Assembly: GCF_000938305.1 (NCBI RefSeq)
Contig: NZ_JYMT01000040.1
Location: forward strand, 1 to 64,000
DNA: 64,000 nucleotides
Direction: 5' to 3'
Source: Bradyrhizobium sp. LTSP885
GTDB lineage: Bacteria > Pseudomonadota > Alphaproteobacteria > Rhizobiales > Xanthobacteraceae
Of this stretch, positions 44,817-53,782 are shown piece after piece (position 1 is the first letter of the stretch; each line of letters begins with the position of its first letter). Made by a program: the position numbers and the translations under genes. Under the pieces are notes generated by a model that saw only the letters and a list, made by a program, of their open reading frames with translations, did not search any database and was not told the origin of the DNA.

Positions 44817-45599
44817 ATGCCAATGATCGACGCCGACGGGTGCCTGCTCAACGTCCAGGTGGAGGGCCGCGACGGCGGACCGACGCTGATGCTGTCGAAT
44901 TCGCTCGGCTGCACCCTGCAAATGTGGGAGCCGCAGATGCGCGCGCTCACGCAGGTCTTCCGCGTCATCCGCTACGACCGCCGCGGCCATGGCAAATCCG
45001 GCGTGCCGCCCGGTCCCTATTCGATGGAGCGGTTCGGCCGCGACGTGCTCGCGATCCTCGACGACCTCAACATCGAGAAGACACACTGGTGCGGCCTGTC
45101 GATGGGCGGCATGGTCGGGCAATGGCTCGGCACCAACGCACCTGAGCGGTTCGGCAAGCTGATCCTCGCCAACACCGCCTGCTACTATCCCGATCCGACC
45201 AACTGGCTGAACCGCATCAAGGCGGTGAAGGAAGGCGGCATCGCCGCCGTCGCCGACACCGTGATCGCAGGCTGGCTCACGGCGGATTTCCGTGAGCACG
45301 AGCCGCAGATCGCAGCCAACATGAAGGCGATGCTGCTGGCCTCCCCTGTGCAGGGCTATCTCGCCTGCTGCGAGGCGCTCTCCACACTCGACCAGCGCGC
45401 GCTGCTGCCCCAGATCAAGAGCCCGACATTGGTGATCGCGGGACGGCAGGACATGGCGACGCCGGTGTCGGCGGCGGAGATGATCCGCAGCGGCATTCCC
45501 GGCGCCAGCATGACGCTGCTCGACGCCGCGCACATTTCCAACATCGAGCAGTCGCACGCCTTCACCGACGCCGTGGTCGGCTTCCTGACGCAACGCTAA
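44817..45599 (+). CDS. pcaD: 3-Oxoadipate enol-lactonase
   Basis: This 260-residue alpha/beta hydrolase hydrolyses beta-ketoadipate enol-lactone. The nucleophile elbow is GLSMGG with Ser95, the acid is the Asp of IAGRQDMATPV and the base the His of DAAHISNIEQ. RYDRRGHGKSG at 52-62 is typical. It follows pcaB by 19 bp. PcaC, which acts just before it in the pathway, is encoded 800 bp downstream beyond a toxin-antitoxin pair. Confidence 0.93.
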   Translation: MPMIDADGCLLNVQVEGRDGGPTLMLSNSLGCTLQMWEPQMRALTQVFRVIRYDRRGHGKSGVPPGPYSMERFGRDVLAILDDLNIEKTHWCGLSMGGMVGQWLGTNAPERFGKLILANTACYYPDPTNWLNRIKAVKEGGIAAVADTVIAGWLTADFREHEPQIAANMKAMLLASPVQGYLACCEALSTLDQRALLPQIKSPTLVIAGRQDMATPVSAAEMIRSGIPGASMTLLDAAHISNIEQSHAFTDAVVGFLTQR

Positions 45600-45611
45600 C
45601 CCGAACAGCGT

Positions 45612-45648
45612 CGTAGCCCGGATGGAGCGAAGCGAAATCCGGGCTACG
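45612..45648. repeat. Palindromic repeat (CGTAGCCCGGAT type)
   Basis: CGTAGCCCGGAT and ATCCGGGCTACG are inverted around GGAGCGAAGCGAA, giving a perfect hairpin. It separates pcaD from the convergent antitoxin gene. Confidence 0.8.
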
Positions 45649-45654
45649 ATTCCC

Positions 45655-45972
45655 TCAGCGTAGCGCGACGTGAAGCTGTACTCCCGCCTGCTTCTGCAGG
45701 TAGCCGATCACACCGAACAAATTTTTGGCTTGTGGGTTGCCGCGAGGACCGAACATGCGGATCAGACTCTTCGGCGGCGTGGCGGTCGCCGCCGCGAGCT
45801 TTTCGAAGCCGACTGTTGCCTTGATGTAATCGCGAAGGATCGTCTTTCCCGTCTCCACATCGCCCGACAGCATGGCATCGACGCCCTCACGCAGAAGCGC
45901 CTCGGCGAACTTCCGATCGTTCTTGACCTGCCCTTGCACAAGCTCCTTGAAGCTCTTGGTCCTTGCCATCAT
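45655..45972 (-). CDS. Antitoxin (addiction-module HTH protein)
   Basis: This 105-residue protein has a helical N-terminus (KDVETGKTILRDYIK-like, here GDVETGKTILRDYIKATVGF) and a XRE-like helix-turn-helix at about 53-99 (FEKLAAATATPPKSLIRMFG, then GPRGNPQAKNLFGVIGYLQK). This is the family of antidote proteins of HigB-like toxins. It lies 10 bp after the toxin gene, the toxin-first order of higBA. It should bind the palindrome upstream of the toxin and repress the operon. Confidence 0.88.
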   Translation of the reverse strand: MMARTKSFKELVQGQVKNDRKFAEALLREGVDAMLSGDVETGKTILRDYIKATVGFEKLAAATATPPKSLIRMFGPRGNPQAKNLFGVIGYLQKQAGVQLHVALR

Positions 45973-45982
45973 CCGTCTCCAT

Positions 45983-46312
45983 TCAACGCCGTTGGCGCGC
46001 CTTGTTCTTGTAATCCCGCCAATAGATCAGGGCCTCATCGATATCCCGCTGCTGACGCCGCTTCGTTCCGCCCGTCAGCAAGATCACGAGCGTGTCGCCG
46101 TCCCGGCCAAAGTAGATGCGGTATCCCGGCCCAAAGTCGAGGCGATATTCCAGCACGCCGGCGCCGACAGATTTGACGTTGGACAGGTTACCCTGCTCCA
46201 TGCGGGCGATCGCGCGAGCCACTTTGGCCCGGGCGATGGGCTCGACATCCGCAAACCAATCCGCGAAAGGTTGGCGACCATCGTCGGCGACGTAATAGCG
46301 AATTTCGAGCAC
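45983..46312 (-). CDS. RelE/ParE-type toxin (HigB-like)
   Basis: This roughly 109-residue protein belongs to the addiction-module killer family (COG3657): RYYVADDGRQPFADWFADVE, SVGAGVLEYRLDFGPGYRIYFG and LLTGGTKRRQQRDIDEALIYW. Members cut ribosome-bound mRNA. A GTG at 46312 gives the usual N-terminus LEIRYYV; a TTG at 46330 would add six residues inside the operator palindrome and is less likely. No strong ribosome site is visible. The pair interrupts the pca genes. Confidence 0.85.
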   Translation of the reverse strand: MLEIRYYVADDGRQPFADWFADVEPIARAKVARAIARMEQGNLSNVKSVGAGVLEYRLDFGPGYRIYFGRDGDTLVILLTGGTKRRQQRDIDEALIYWRDYKNKARQRR

Positions 46313-46316
46313 GCCA

Positions 46317-46342
46317 TTCAGGTAACACAAGTGTTACCTGAA
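46317..46342. promoter_or_regulatory. Toxin-antitoxin operator palindrome
   Basis: TTCAGGTAACAC and GTGTTACCTGAA form perfect 12-bp inverted arms around AA. It lies 5-30 bp upstream of the toxin start and about 55 bp upstream of pcaC. Autorepression by the antitoxin is the usual use of such a site. Confidence 0.85.
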
Positions 46343-46395
46343 TGCAAGCCGAAGATCGGCCGCCGCGGCACGACACCGAGTGGAAGGAAAACTTC

Positions 46396-46788
46396 ATGGA
46401 CGACAATCATCGCCGCGACGACGGCATGGCGCAGCGCCGCGAGGTGCTGGGCGATGAATGGGTCGACAAGTCGATCAAGAACCGCAACGCGTTCAACACC
46501 GACTTCCAGGACCTGATCACGCGCTATGCGTGGGGCGAGATCTGGACGCGGCCGCATTTCGATCACCGCACGCGGCGCGTGCTTGTGATCGGCACCATGG
46601 TCGCGCTCGGCCAGTGGGACGAATTCCGCCTGCATGTGCGCGCGGCGCTTACTGAAGGCGGCTTCACGCCGGACGACGTCAAGGAAATCCTGCTGCAGCA
46701 GGCGATCTATTGCGGCGTCCCGGCGGCCAACCACGCCGTCAAGGAAGCCGGCGCGATCGTTGCCGAGCTAGGGCTGCTGAAGGGATAG
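46396..46788 (+). CDS. pcaC: 4-Carboxymuconolactone decarboxylase
   Basis: This 130-residue enzyme converts 4-carboxymuconolactone to beta-ketoadipate enol-lactone. It begins MDDNHRRDDGMAQRREVLGD and contains FNTDFQDLITRYAWGEIWTR and DDVKEILLQQAIYCGVPAAN, family hallmarks with the Glu and His of the active site. The start at 46396 has GGAAGG upstream. It belongs functionally with pcaB-pcaD but is separated from them by a repeat and a toxin-antitoxin module. Its last 21 bp overlap the end of a convergent membrane gene. Confidence 0.93.
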   Translation: MDDNHRRDDGMAQRREVLGDEWVDKSIKNRNAFNTDFQDLITRYAWGEIWTRPHFDHRTRRVLVIGTMVALGQWDEFRLHVRAALTEGGFTPDDVKEILLQQAIYCGVPAANHAVKEAGAIVAELGLLKG

Positions 46789-47310
46789 CTCGCCGGCCGG
46801 TGCGTCTGCTTCGACAACCGGCGCTGTGACGGCAGGCTTCTTGGCAGCAGGCTTGGCCGGCTGCTCGACCAGCATCACGATCGCGGTGCCGAGCAGCATC
46901 AAGAGCTCGGCGGCGTGCATGCGCAACGCCTGGATCTCGCCGACCTTCGAGGCCATCAGCATGCTGGCAAAGCTGATCACGCTGCCGAAGCACAGCGCTA
47001 CGGCGAGTGCTTCGTCACAGCCGCCGCCGCTCTTCCGCGCCGACGGACGGGCCATCATGGCGAGGAAGACCGCGAAGAACGCCACCACCGTGATCCGCGC
47101 CAGCGCGAGCAGCCAGGCGAGCCGAACGGTCGCGATCTTGGAAAGCTGCAGATAGTCGCTGGCGTACAGCGCGATCGCCACGCTCGGCCGCTCATAAAGC
47201 CCGTGGATCGGCGACACCATGATGTTCAAGGCGATGATGGTCCAGACCGGAATGAAATAGGCCGCGAGCAGCGCGCCGTTGAATGAACTGATCCGCCAAT
47301 TGCTGGACAT
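46768..47310 (-). CDS. Four-segment membrane protein, unknown
   Basis: This 180-residue protein has about four hydrophobic segments (LLAAYFIPVWTIIALNIMV, AWLLALARITVVAFFAVFLA, ALCFGSVISFASMLMA, LLMLLGTAIVMLV) and an Ala/Pro/Lys-rich tail. No family was recognised. The start at 47310 has GGGAAG at a good distance; the frame is open further upstream. Its last 7 codons overlap the end of pcaC on the other strand. Confidence 0.75.
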   Translation of the reverse strand: MSSNWRISSFNGALLAAYFIPVWTIIALNIMVSPIHGLYERPSVAIALYASDYLQLSKIATVRLAWLLALARITVVAFFAVFLAMMARPSARKSGGGCDEALAVALCFGSVISFASMLMASKVGEIQALRMHAAELLMLLGTAIVMLVEQPAKPAAKKPAVTAPVVEADAPAGELSLQQP

Positions 47311-47460
47311 GACGCTTCCCACGCTGCCGCGGCCCTCGGAGCGGGCAGCGGTTAACGGGGAGCTAACGCCGTTCAACTGCCTGGGGCAATTTAAACCCTT
47401 TGTTTACCTTAACGGCCTGGGCATTGGTTGGGGACGGTCGTTACGCTGCCAAAACGAGCC

Positions 47461-47500
47461 AAAAAGAAGGGCCCCGCCTTGCGGCGAGACCCTTCTGTCT
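47461..47500 (-). terminator. Rho-independent terminator of the Q-rich gene
   Basis: Read on the minus strand, AGAAGGGTCTCGCCGCAAGG folds with CGGGGCCCTTCT and is followed by TTTTT. It is 26 bp beyond the stop of the 47526-47672 gene. Confidence 0.8.
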
Positions 47501-47525
47501 CGGCTACGCTGATCTCGTATCCGAA

Positions 47526-47672
47526 CTAGCGATCCTTCTCCGGCTTTTGGCCCTGACGGCTCGGATCCTGCTGCTGCTGGCCGGGCTTTTGGCCGCCGCC
47601 CTGCTGCTGCTGATCGGGCTTCTGACCGGGCTTCTGGTTCTGCTGGCCCGGGTTCTGGTTCTGATTGCTCAT
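47526..47672 (-). CDS. Short Gln/Pro/Gly-rich peptide
   Basis: This 48-residue peptide is almost wholly made of Q, N, P, G and K, with repeated NQNPGQQNQKPGQKPDQQQQ and GQKPGQQQQ units and a basic end PEKDR. It has no signal or hydrophobic part and is expected to be disordered. The start at 47672 has GGGAG 8 bp upstream and a terminator follows, both signs of a real gene. Function unknown. Confidence 0.75.
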   Translation of the reverse strand: MSNQNQNPGQQNQKPGQKPDQQQQGGGQKPGQQQQDPSRQGQKPEKDR

Positions 47673-48087
47673 TCGGGTATCTCCCTTGTTGAACACAGTG
47701 AGGAGATAACCGGGAGATCGGCACTTGGTTCGATGGGAACCTTGGGCGCTTCGGCGGTCAAACTGCGGCAGCGCCCACCGCAAGGGTGACGTCTGGAACC
47801 TGACGGCATCGCCGGCGGAAGCGGCGCAATGGTGCGGTGCGGTCGCAAGCCATCACAAAGATAATCCGCGCGGCATCGCACTGCCCGGAACGCAGGCACC
47901 CTGCCCGCAACAACGTCATATCGGCCGCGTCATCATCCGGAACCGGCCAAACAACTCGTGTACAGCCACCTTGGTTGCAGTCGGTCGCTGTTGCCGCCTT
48001 CAGTTCCCGCTGTTAGAAATCCACCCGACAGTCGGTCAGGGCTACCGGGGGCCTCGCCGCGTTTCTTGTCTCTAACAGCGGCAGTGC
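47673..48087. other. Intergenic region upstream of livH
   Basis: No gene was found. The right part (48008-48080) holds a 10-bp inverted repeat, annotated separately. The rest should contain promoters for the Q-rich gene on the left and the liv operon on the right; no clear -35/-10 pair was picked out. Confidence 0.5.
48008..48080 (+). promoter_or_regulatory. Inverted repeat in the livH leader
   Basis: CGCTGTTAGA at 48008-48017 pairs with TCTAACAGCG at 48071-48080; the right arm ends 7 bp before the livH ATG. The stem would cover the ribosome-binding zone, which otherwise lacks a strong Shine-Dalgarno. Confidence 0.45.
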
Positions 48088-49005
48088 ATGGATTATTTCG
48101 CGCAGCAACTGATCAACGGCCTCGTGCTCGGTTCGATCTACGGCCTGATCGCCATCGGCTACACGATGGTCTACGGCATCGTCGGCATGATCAACTTCGC
48201 CCATGGCGACATCTTCATGATCGGCGGCTTCATCGCCCTGATCACGTTCCTCATCCTGGTGTCGCTCGGCCTCACCGCGATCCCGGTGATCCTGCTGATC
48301 GTGCTGCTGGTCTCGATGGCGATCACGGCGCTTTATGGCTGGACCATCGAGCGGATCGCCTACCGGCCCTTGCGGCATTCGTTCCGCCTCGCACCGATGC
48401 TGTCGGCGATCGGCATGTCGTTCGTGCTGACCAACTTCTCGCAGGTGTCGCAGGGCGCGCGGGTCAAGCCGGTGCCGCCGATCATCACCGGCGGCTACAC
48501 GCTGCACGAGGGAGCGTCGGGTTTTGCGGTGCAGCTCTCCAACATCCAGATCGTCGTCGTCATCACCACGGTGGTGCTGCTCGCGATGTTCACCTGGATC
48601 GTGTCGCGCACCCGGCTCGGCCGCGACATGCGCGCCTGCGAGCAGGACCAGACCATGGCCTCGCTGCTCGGCGTCGACGTCGACCGCACCATCTCGATGA
48701 CCTTCGTGATCGGGGCAGCCCTGGCCGCCGTCGCCGGCATGATGTACCTGCTCTATTACGGCCTGGTCGATTTCTTCATGGGCTTCGTCGCCGGCATCAA
48801 GGCCTTCACCGCGGCCGTGCTCGGCGGCATCGGCTCGCTGCCCGGCGCGATGCTCGGCGGGCTCTCGATCGGCCTGATCGAGACGATGTGGTCGGCCTAC
48901 TTCTCCGTCGAGTACAAGGACGTCGCCGCGTTCTCGATCCTGATCGTGGTGCTGATCTTCATGCCGACCGGCCTGCTCGGCCGTCCCACAGTCGAAAAAG
49001 TCTGA
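48088..49005 (+). CDS. livH: Branched-chain amino acid ABC permease LivH
   Basis: This 305-residue inner-membrane protein has eight or so hydrophobic segments and the family start DYFAQQLINGLVLGSIYGLI followed by GYTMVYGIVGMINFAHGDIF. The C-terminal GGIGSLPGAMLGGLSIGLIE is the cytoplasmic loop that meets the ATPase. It forms the channel with LivM. It is first of the livHMGF-J operon with 13 bp to livM. Confidence 0.95.
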   Translation: MDYFAQQLINGLVLGSIYGLIAIGYTMVYGIVGMINFAHGDIFMIGGFIALITFLILVSLGLTAIPVILLIVLLVSMAITALYGWTIERIAYRPLRHSFRLAPMLSAIGMSFVLTNFSQVSQGARVKPVPPIITGGYTLHEGASGFAVQLSNIQIVVVITTVVLLAMFTWIVSRTRLGRDMRACEQDQTMASLLGVDVDRTISMTFVIGAALAAVAGMMYLLYYGLVDFFMGFVAGIKAFTAAVLGGIGSLPGAMLGGLSIGLIETMWSAYFSVEYKDVAAFSILIVVLIFMPTGLLGRPTVEKV

Positions 49006-49018
49006 CGGGCAGCCCTCA

Positions 49019-50344
49019 GTGAGCGTCACCCCAGCAGCCACCTCGCACGCCTCGCAGCCCTCCGGCGCCGCCTTCATCTTCAAGAAAGCCCTGATCAGCG
49101 CGGTGGTCGCGCTGGTGCTGTTCTCGCTGATGATCGGCGTGCGCACCGAAGCCGGCAATCAGGGCGGCCTGATCTACTGGACGCGGTTCGGCGATCTCGC
49201 CGCCATGGTCGGCGTCGTGTTCGGCGGCAGCATCATCGTCGAATTGCTGCGGCAATGGTGGGGTCCGGTCGGCACCATCAGGGTCGTTCCGCCGCAGGTG
49301 CAGGCCACGATGGCGTTTGCGGGACGCTGGCTCGCGACGGCGTTGCTGGTCTTCACCTTCCTCGTCCCCGTGATCTTCTACGACCAGCGCTACATTCTCG
49401 ACCTCGGGATCCTGGTGCTGACCTATGTGATGCTGGGCTGGGGCTTGAACGTCGTGGTCGGGCTCGCCGGTCTGCTCGACCTCGGCTACGTCGCCTTCTA
49501 CGCCGTCGGCGCCTATTCCTATGCGCTGCTCGCCACCTATTTCGACCTGTCGTTCTGGGTCTGCCTGCCGCTCGCGGGCATCCTAGCGGCGTTCTGGGGC
49601 GTGCTGCTCGGCTTCCCCGTGCTGCGACTGCGCGGCGACTATCTGGCGATCGTGACACTCGCCTTCGGCGAGATCATCCGCCTCGTCATCATCAACTGGC
49701 AGAGCCTGACCGGCGGCCCCAACGGCGTGTCCGGCATCCCTCGCCCGACGCTGTTCGGCATCCCGCTCGACAACAGCGACAACGGGCTTGCCGCCAAGCT
49801 CGGCATCGAGTTCTCGCCGACCCACCGCATCGTCTTCCTGTTCTATCTGATCCTGGCGATGGCGCTGCTCACCAACTGGGTGACGATCCGGCTGCGCCGG
49901 CTGCCGATTGGCCGCGCCTGGGAGGCGCTGCGCGAGGACGAGGTGGCCTGCCGCGCGCTCGGCATCAACACCACCACGACCAAGCTGACGGCGTTTGCGA
50001 CCGGCGCGATGTTCGGCGGCCTCGCCGGGGCGTTCTTCGCCACCCGGCAGGGCTTCATCAGCCCGGAATCCTTCACCTTCCAGGAATCGGCGCTGGTGCT
50101 CGCGATCGTCGTGCTCGGCGGCATGGGCTCGCAGCTCGGCGTTGCGCTGGCGGCACTTGCCATGATCGGCGGCTTCGAGCTGTTCCGCGGCTTCGATCAA
50201 TACCGCATGCTGGTGTTCGGCATGGCAATGGTGTTCCTGATGATCTGGCGACCGCGCGGGCTGATCGGCCATCGCGCGCCGACCGTGTTCCTGGAGCGCA
50301 GCCAGGCGATCTCGTCCGACCTCGTCAAGGAGGGCCACGGATGA
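49019..50344 (+). CDS. livM: Branched-chain amino acid ABC permease LivM
   Basis: This 441-residue partner permease has an extra N-terminal region of about 110 residues with three hydrophobic segments before the LivM core (GWGLNVVVGLAGLLDLGYVA, FYAVGAYSYALLA, GDYLAIVTLAFGEIIRLV). The GTG at 49019 is used, no ATG fitting. The EAA-like loop is near AWEALREDEVACRALGINTT. Its stop overlaps livG (ATGA). Confidence 0.94.
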   Translation: MSVTPAATSHASQPSGAAFIFKKALISAVVALVLFSLMIGVRTEAGNQGGLIYWTRFGDLAAMVGVVFGGSIIVELLRQWWGPVGTIRVVPPQVQATMAFAGRWLATALLVFTFLVPVIFYDQRYILDLGILVLTYVMLGWGLNVVVGLAGLLDLGYVAFYAVGAYSYALLATYFDLSFWVCLPLAGILAAFWGVLLGFPVLRLRGDYLAIVTLAFGEIIRLVIINWQSLTGGPNGVSGIPRPTLFGIPLDNSDNGLAAKLGIEFSPTHRIVFLFYLILAMALLTNWVTIRLRRLPIGRAWEALREDEVACRALGINTTTTKLTAFATGAMFGGLAGAFFATRQGFISPESFTFQESALVLAIVVLGGMGSQLGVALAALAMIGGFELFRGFDQYRMLVFGMAMVFLMIWRPRGLIGHRAPTVFLERSQAISSDLVKEGHG

Positions 50345-51170
50345 GCGACAACCATATCCTCACCGTCGATCATCTGATGATGCGCTTCGGCGGCATCGTC
50401 GCCGTCAACGATCTTTCCTTTGCCGCCGAACGCGGCAAGATCACCGCGCTGATCGGACCGAACGGCGCCGGCAAGACCACGGTGTTCAACTGCATCACCG
50501 GCTTCTACCGCCCGAGCGGCGGCGCCATCCGCCTGACCCATGACGACGGCCGCACCATCCAGCTCGAACGCCTCAACGATTTCCGGATCGCCAAGCGGGC
50601 CAAGGTCGCGCGCACCTTTCAGAACATCCGGCTGTTTCCCGGCATGACCGCGCTGGAAAACCTGATGGTCGCGCAGCACAACGCGCTGATGCGCGCCTCC
50701 GGCCTGACCTTCCTCGGCCTGATCGGCGTGCCGTCATGGCGGAGTGCCGAACGGGCCGCGATCGATCTGGCGCGGGCCTGGCTGACGCGCGTCGGCCTGC
50801 TCGATCGCGCCGACGATGCCGCCGGCAATTTGCCCTATGGCGACCAGCGCCGCCTCGAGATCGCCCGCGCGATGTGCACCGAGCCGGCGCTGCTCTGTCT
50901 CGACGAACCGGCCGCCGGCCTCAACGCGCGGGAGAGCGGCGCGCTCAACGAATTGCTGCTCTCGATCCGCGCCGACCAGGGCACCTCGATCCTGCTGATC
51001 GAGCACGACATGTCGGTCGTGATGGAGATTTCCGACCACGTCGTGGTGATGGATTACGGCGTCAAGATCGCGGAAGGCACGCCACAGGCGGTGCGCGACG
51101 ATCCCAAGGTGATCGCCGCCTATCTCGGCGCCGACGAGGAAGAGGCGATCGCCGTGATGGAGAGCGCCAC

Positions 51171-51174
<4 letters not shown>
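50341..51174 (+). CDS. livG: Branched-chain amino acid ABC ATPase LivG
   Basis: This 277-residue ATPase has Walker A GPNGAGKTT near residue 40, signature LPYGDQRRLEIARA, Walker B LLCLDEPAAGLN and the LivG tail EGTPQAVRDDPKVIAAYLG. It overlaps livM by 4 bp and livF by 4 bp. It should pair with LivF to drive the importer. Confidence 0.96.
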
Positions 51175-51920
<746 letters not shown>

Positions 51921-51929
51921 CCTTGATTC

Positions 51930-51959
51930 CGACGCCCCCCTACGGCGGGTGAGGCGTCG
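51930..51959 (+). terminator. Weak hairpin after livF
   Basis: CGACGCC and GGCGTCG are inverted around 16 bp and followed by ATTTGTC. The T-run is short, so it may only reduce transcription into the binding-protein gene. Confidence 0.4.
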
Positions 51960-52075
51960 ATTTGTCTGAAAATTGCCGGTGACTTCGCCGCGAAATCAGC
52001 CGAGAATGGCGCCGGTTATTGTACCCGGCCCAGCCCGGGTTCTTCCCCAAGAGGCAACGACCACGAGGACTTGTC

Positions 52076-53194
52076 ATGAAATCACTAAAGATCATCGGCC
52101 TGGCATTGGGCGCTTCGTTCGCATTATCGGCGAGCGCGTTCGCACAGGACATCACCATCGCAGTGGCCGGCCCGATGACGGGCGGCGAATCCGCCTTCGG
52201 CCGGCAGATGCAGAACGGCGCCGAGCAGGCCGTCGCCGACATCAACGCGGCCGGCGGCGTTCTCGGCAAGAAGCTCGCGCTGCAATCCAACGACGACGCC
52301 TGCGATCCCAAGCAGGCGCGCTCGATCGCGGAAAAGATCGGCAGCGCGAAGATTCCGTTCGTCGCCGGTCACTTCTGCTCGTCGTCCTCGATCCCGGCGT
52401 CGGAGGCTTACGCGGACAGCAACGTCCTGCAGATCACGCCGGCTTCGACCAACCCGCTGTTCACCGAGCGCAATCTCTGGAACGTGGCGCGCGTCTGTGG
52501 CCGTGACGACCAGCAGGGCATCATCGCCGCCAACTACATCGCGAAGGCCTTCAAGGGCAAGAACATCGCGATCCTGAACGACAAGACCACCTATGGCAAA
52601 GGCCTCGCCGACGAGACCAAGAAATCGCTCAACAAGGCCGGTATCACCGAGAAGGTCAACGAGTCCTACAACAAGGGCGACAAGGACTTCAACGCGATCG
52701 TCTCGCGCCTGAAGAACGAGAAGATCGACCTCGTCTATGTCGGCGGCTACCATCAGGAATCCGGCCTGATCTTGCGCCAGATGCGTGATCAGGGCCTGCA
52801 GGCCGTGCTGATGGCGGGCGACGCCTTGAACGACAAGGAGTTCGCCTCGATCGCCGGTCCCGCCGCCGAAGGCACGCTGTTCACCTTCGGACCCGACCCG
52901 CGCAACAAGCCGACCGCCAAGGCGATCGTCGAGAAGTTCAAGGCCAAGAGCATCGATCCCGAAGGCTACACGCTCTACACCTACGCGGCGATCCAGGTCT
53001 GGACCCAGGCCGCCGCCAAGGCCGGCACCACCGACGCCAAGAAGGTGATGGCCACCATCAAGGCCGGCGACTGGGACACCGTGCTCGGCAAGATGGGCTT
53101 CGACGCCAAGGGCGACATCAAGGCGATCGACTATGTCGTCTACAAGTGGGACGCCAAGGGCAACTACACCCAGATCGACCAGAAAGGCTCCTGA
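52076..53194 (+). CDS. Branched-chain amino acid-type periplasmic binding protein
   Basis: This 372-residue protein has a signal peptide (MKSLKIIGLALGASFALSAS, then AFAQD) and the LivJ fold: ITIAVAGPMTGGESAFGRQM, GKKLALQSNDDACDPKQARS with a Cys pair, VAGHFCSSSSIPASEAYADS. It captures the ligand for LivHMGF. The start at 52076 is chosen for the signal peptide. It is followed by a strong terminator. Ligand specificity (leucine, other amino acids or amides) is not clear. Confidence 0.94.
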   Translation: MKSLKIIGLALGASFALSASAFAQDITIAVAGPMTGGESAFGRQMQNGAEQAVADINAAGGVLGKKLALQSNDDACDPKQARSIAEKIGSAKIPFVAGHFCSSSSIPASEAYADSNVLQITPASTNPLFTERNLWNVARVCGRDDQQGIIAANYIAKAFKGKNIAILNDKTTYGKGLADETKKSLNKAGITEKVNESYNKGDKDFNAIVSRLKNEKIDLVYVGGYHQESGLILRQMRDQGLQAVLMAGDALNDKEFASIAGPAAEGTLFTFGPDPRNKPTAKAIVEKFKAKSIDPEGYTLYTYAAIQVWTQAAAKAGTTDAKKVMATIKAGDWDTVLGKMGFDAKGDIKAIDYVVYKWDAKGNYTQIDQKGS

Positions 53195-53236
53195 CGCATA
53201 AGGGCTCCTGACCCGTCAGGATAGCTGTTGAGTCGA

Positions 53237-53266
53237 AACGCCCCGGTTCGCCGGGGCGTTTTTTCT
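53237..53266 (+). terminator. Rho-independent terminator of the liv operon
   Basis: AACGCCCCGG and CCGGGGCGTT close a TTCG loop and run into TTTTC. A strong terminator separates the liv operon from the riboswitch. Confidence 0.95.
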
Positions 53267-53371
53267 TTGTCGTTTGCGTGCAAGATCGATCGCATATGAT
53301 CTGGGCAGCTTCCGATTGAAGTTTAGTCTTGCCTGGTTTCCGAGCGCACAATATCGTTTGACAGTCCAACG

Positions 53372-53602
53372 CGACGATGCGGGAGAGCTCGAAGCGAAAA
53401 CAGACACAATGTTTTCGTGTTCGGCGCCGACGGAGCAACCGCCCCGGAAACTCTCAGGCACAAGGACCGTGTCGTCAGGACGATCTGGAGAGAGACGCTG
53501 TATTACGATACGGCGTCCACCGAAGGGGATATCCGTTATCGCGCCATGCATTGAGCAATGGCTCCAGCGGATCAAGCTCTCAGGTACCGAGACAGATGGG
53601 GC
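53372..53602 (+). ncRNA. Tandem glycine riboswitch
   Basis: Two glycine aptamers lie in a row. Aptamer 1 (about 53372-53470) has GGGAGAG at 53381 and AAACTCTCAGGCACAAGGAC at 53448-53467. Aptamer 2 (about 53475-53602) has GGAGAGAGAC at 53487, CACCGAAGGGGAT at 53518-53530 and AAGCTCTCAGGTACCGAGAC at 53574-53593 with GATGGGG after it. These are the hallmark joins of both aptamers with a short linker. A hairpin CACCGG/CCGGTG follows at 53608-53625 and may be the expression platform. The downstream genes are a peptide-binding protein and an oxidoreductase, not gcvTHP. Confidence 0.9.
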
Positions 53603-53662
53603 GCCTCCACCGGTTTTCGCCGGTGTCGGGGCGACTCTAGCGTCCGGGAGCCTGTTTAAGAC

Positions 53663-53782
53663 ATGCCCATCATTGCACTTGTCGGCGCCGCCCTCACCGG
53701 TGCAACGACCATCCGTGCGACGCGGGCGCGCGATTTATCAACGCCACCTGAAGTCCGTTCAGCGTTCACCCGAGGAAAATGA
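53663..53782 (+). CDS. Possible 39-residue leader peptide
   Basis: An ATG at 53663 opens a 39-codon frame (MPIIALVGAALTGATTIRAT...) that ends with TGA overlapping the start of the next gene (ATGATG). GGGAG lies 12 bp upstream, farther than usual. The N-terminal part is hydrophobic. It could couple translation from the riboswitch to the binding-protein gene, or be chance. Confidence 0.35.
   Translation: MPIIALVGAALTGATTIRATRARDLSTPPEVRSAFTRGK

Noticed and set aside
46313..46330. TTG start of the toxin inside the operator
   Set aside because: It would place the first six codons in the palindrome; relatives begin near the GTG at 46312.
49255..50340. Long frame upstream of livG, giving a 639-residue product
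   Set aside because: It lies in another frame of livM; the real livG starts at the ATGA overlap at 50341.
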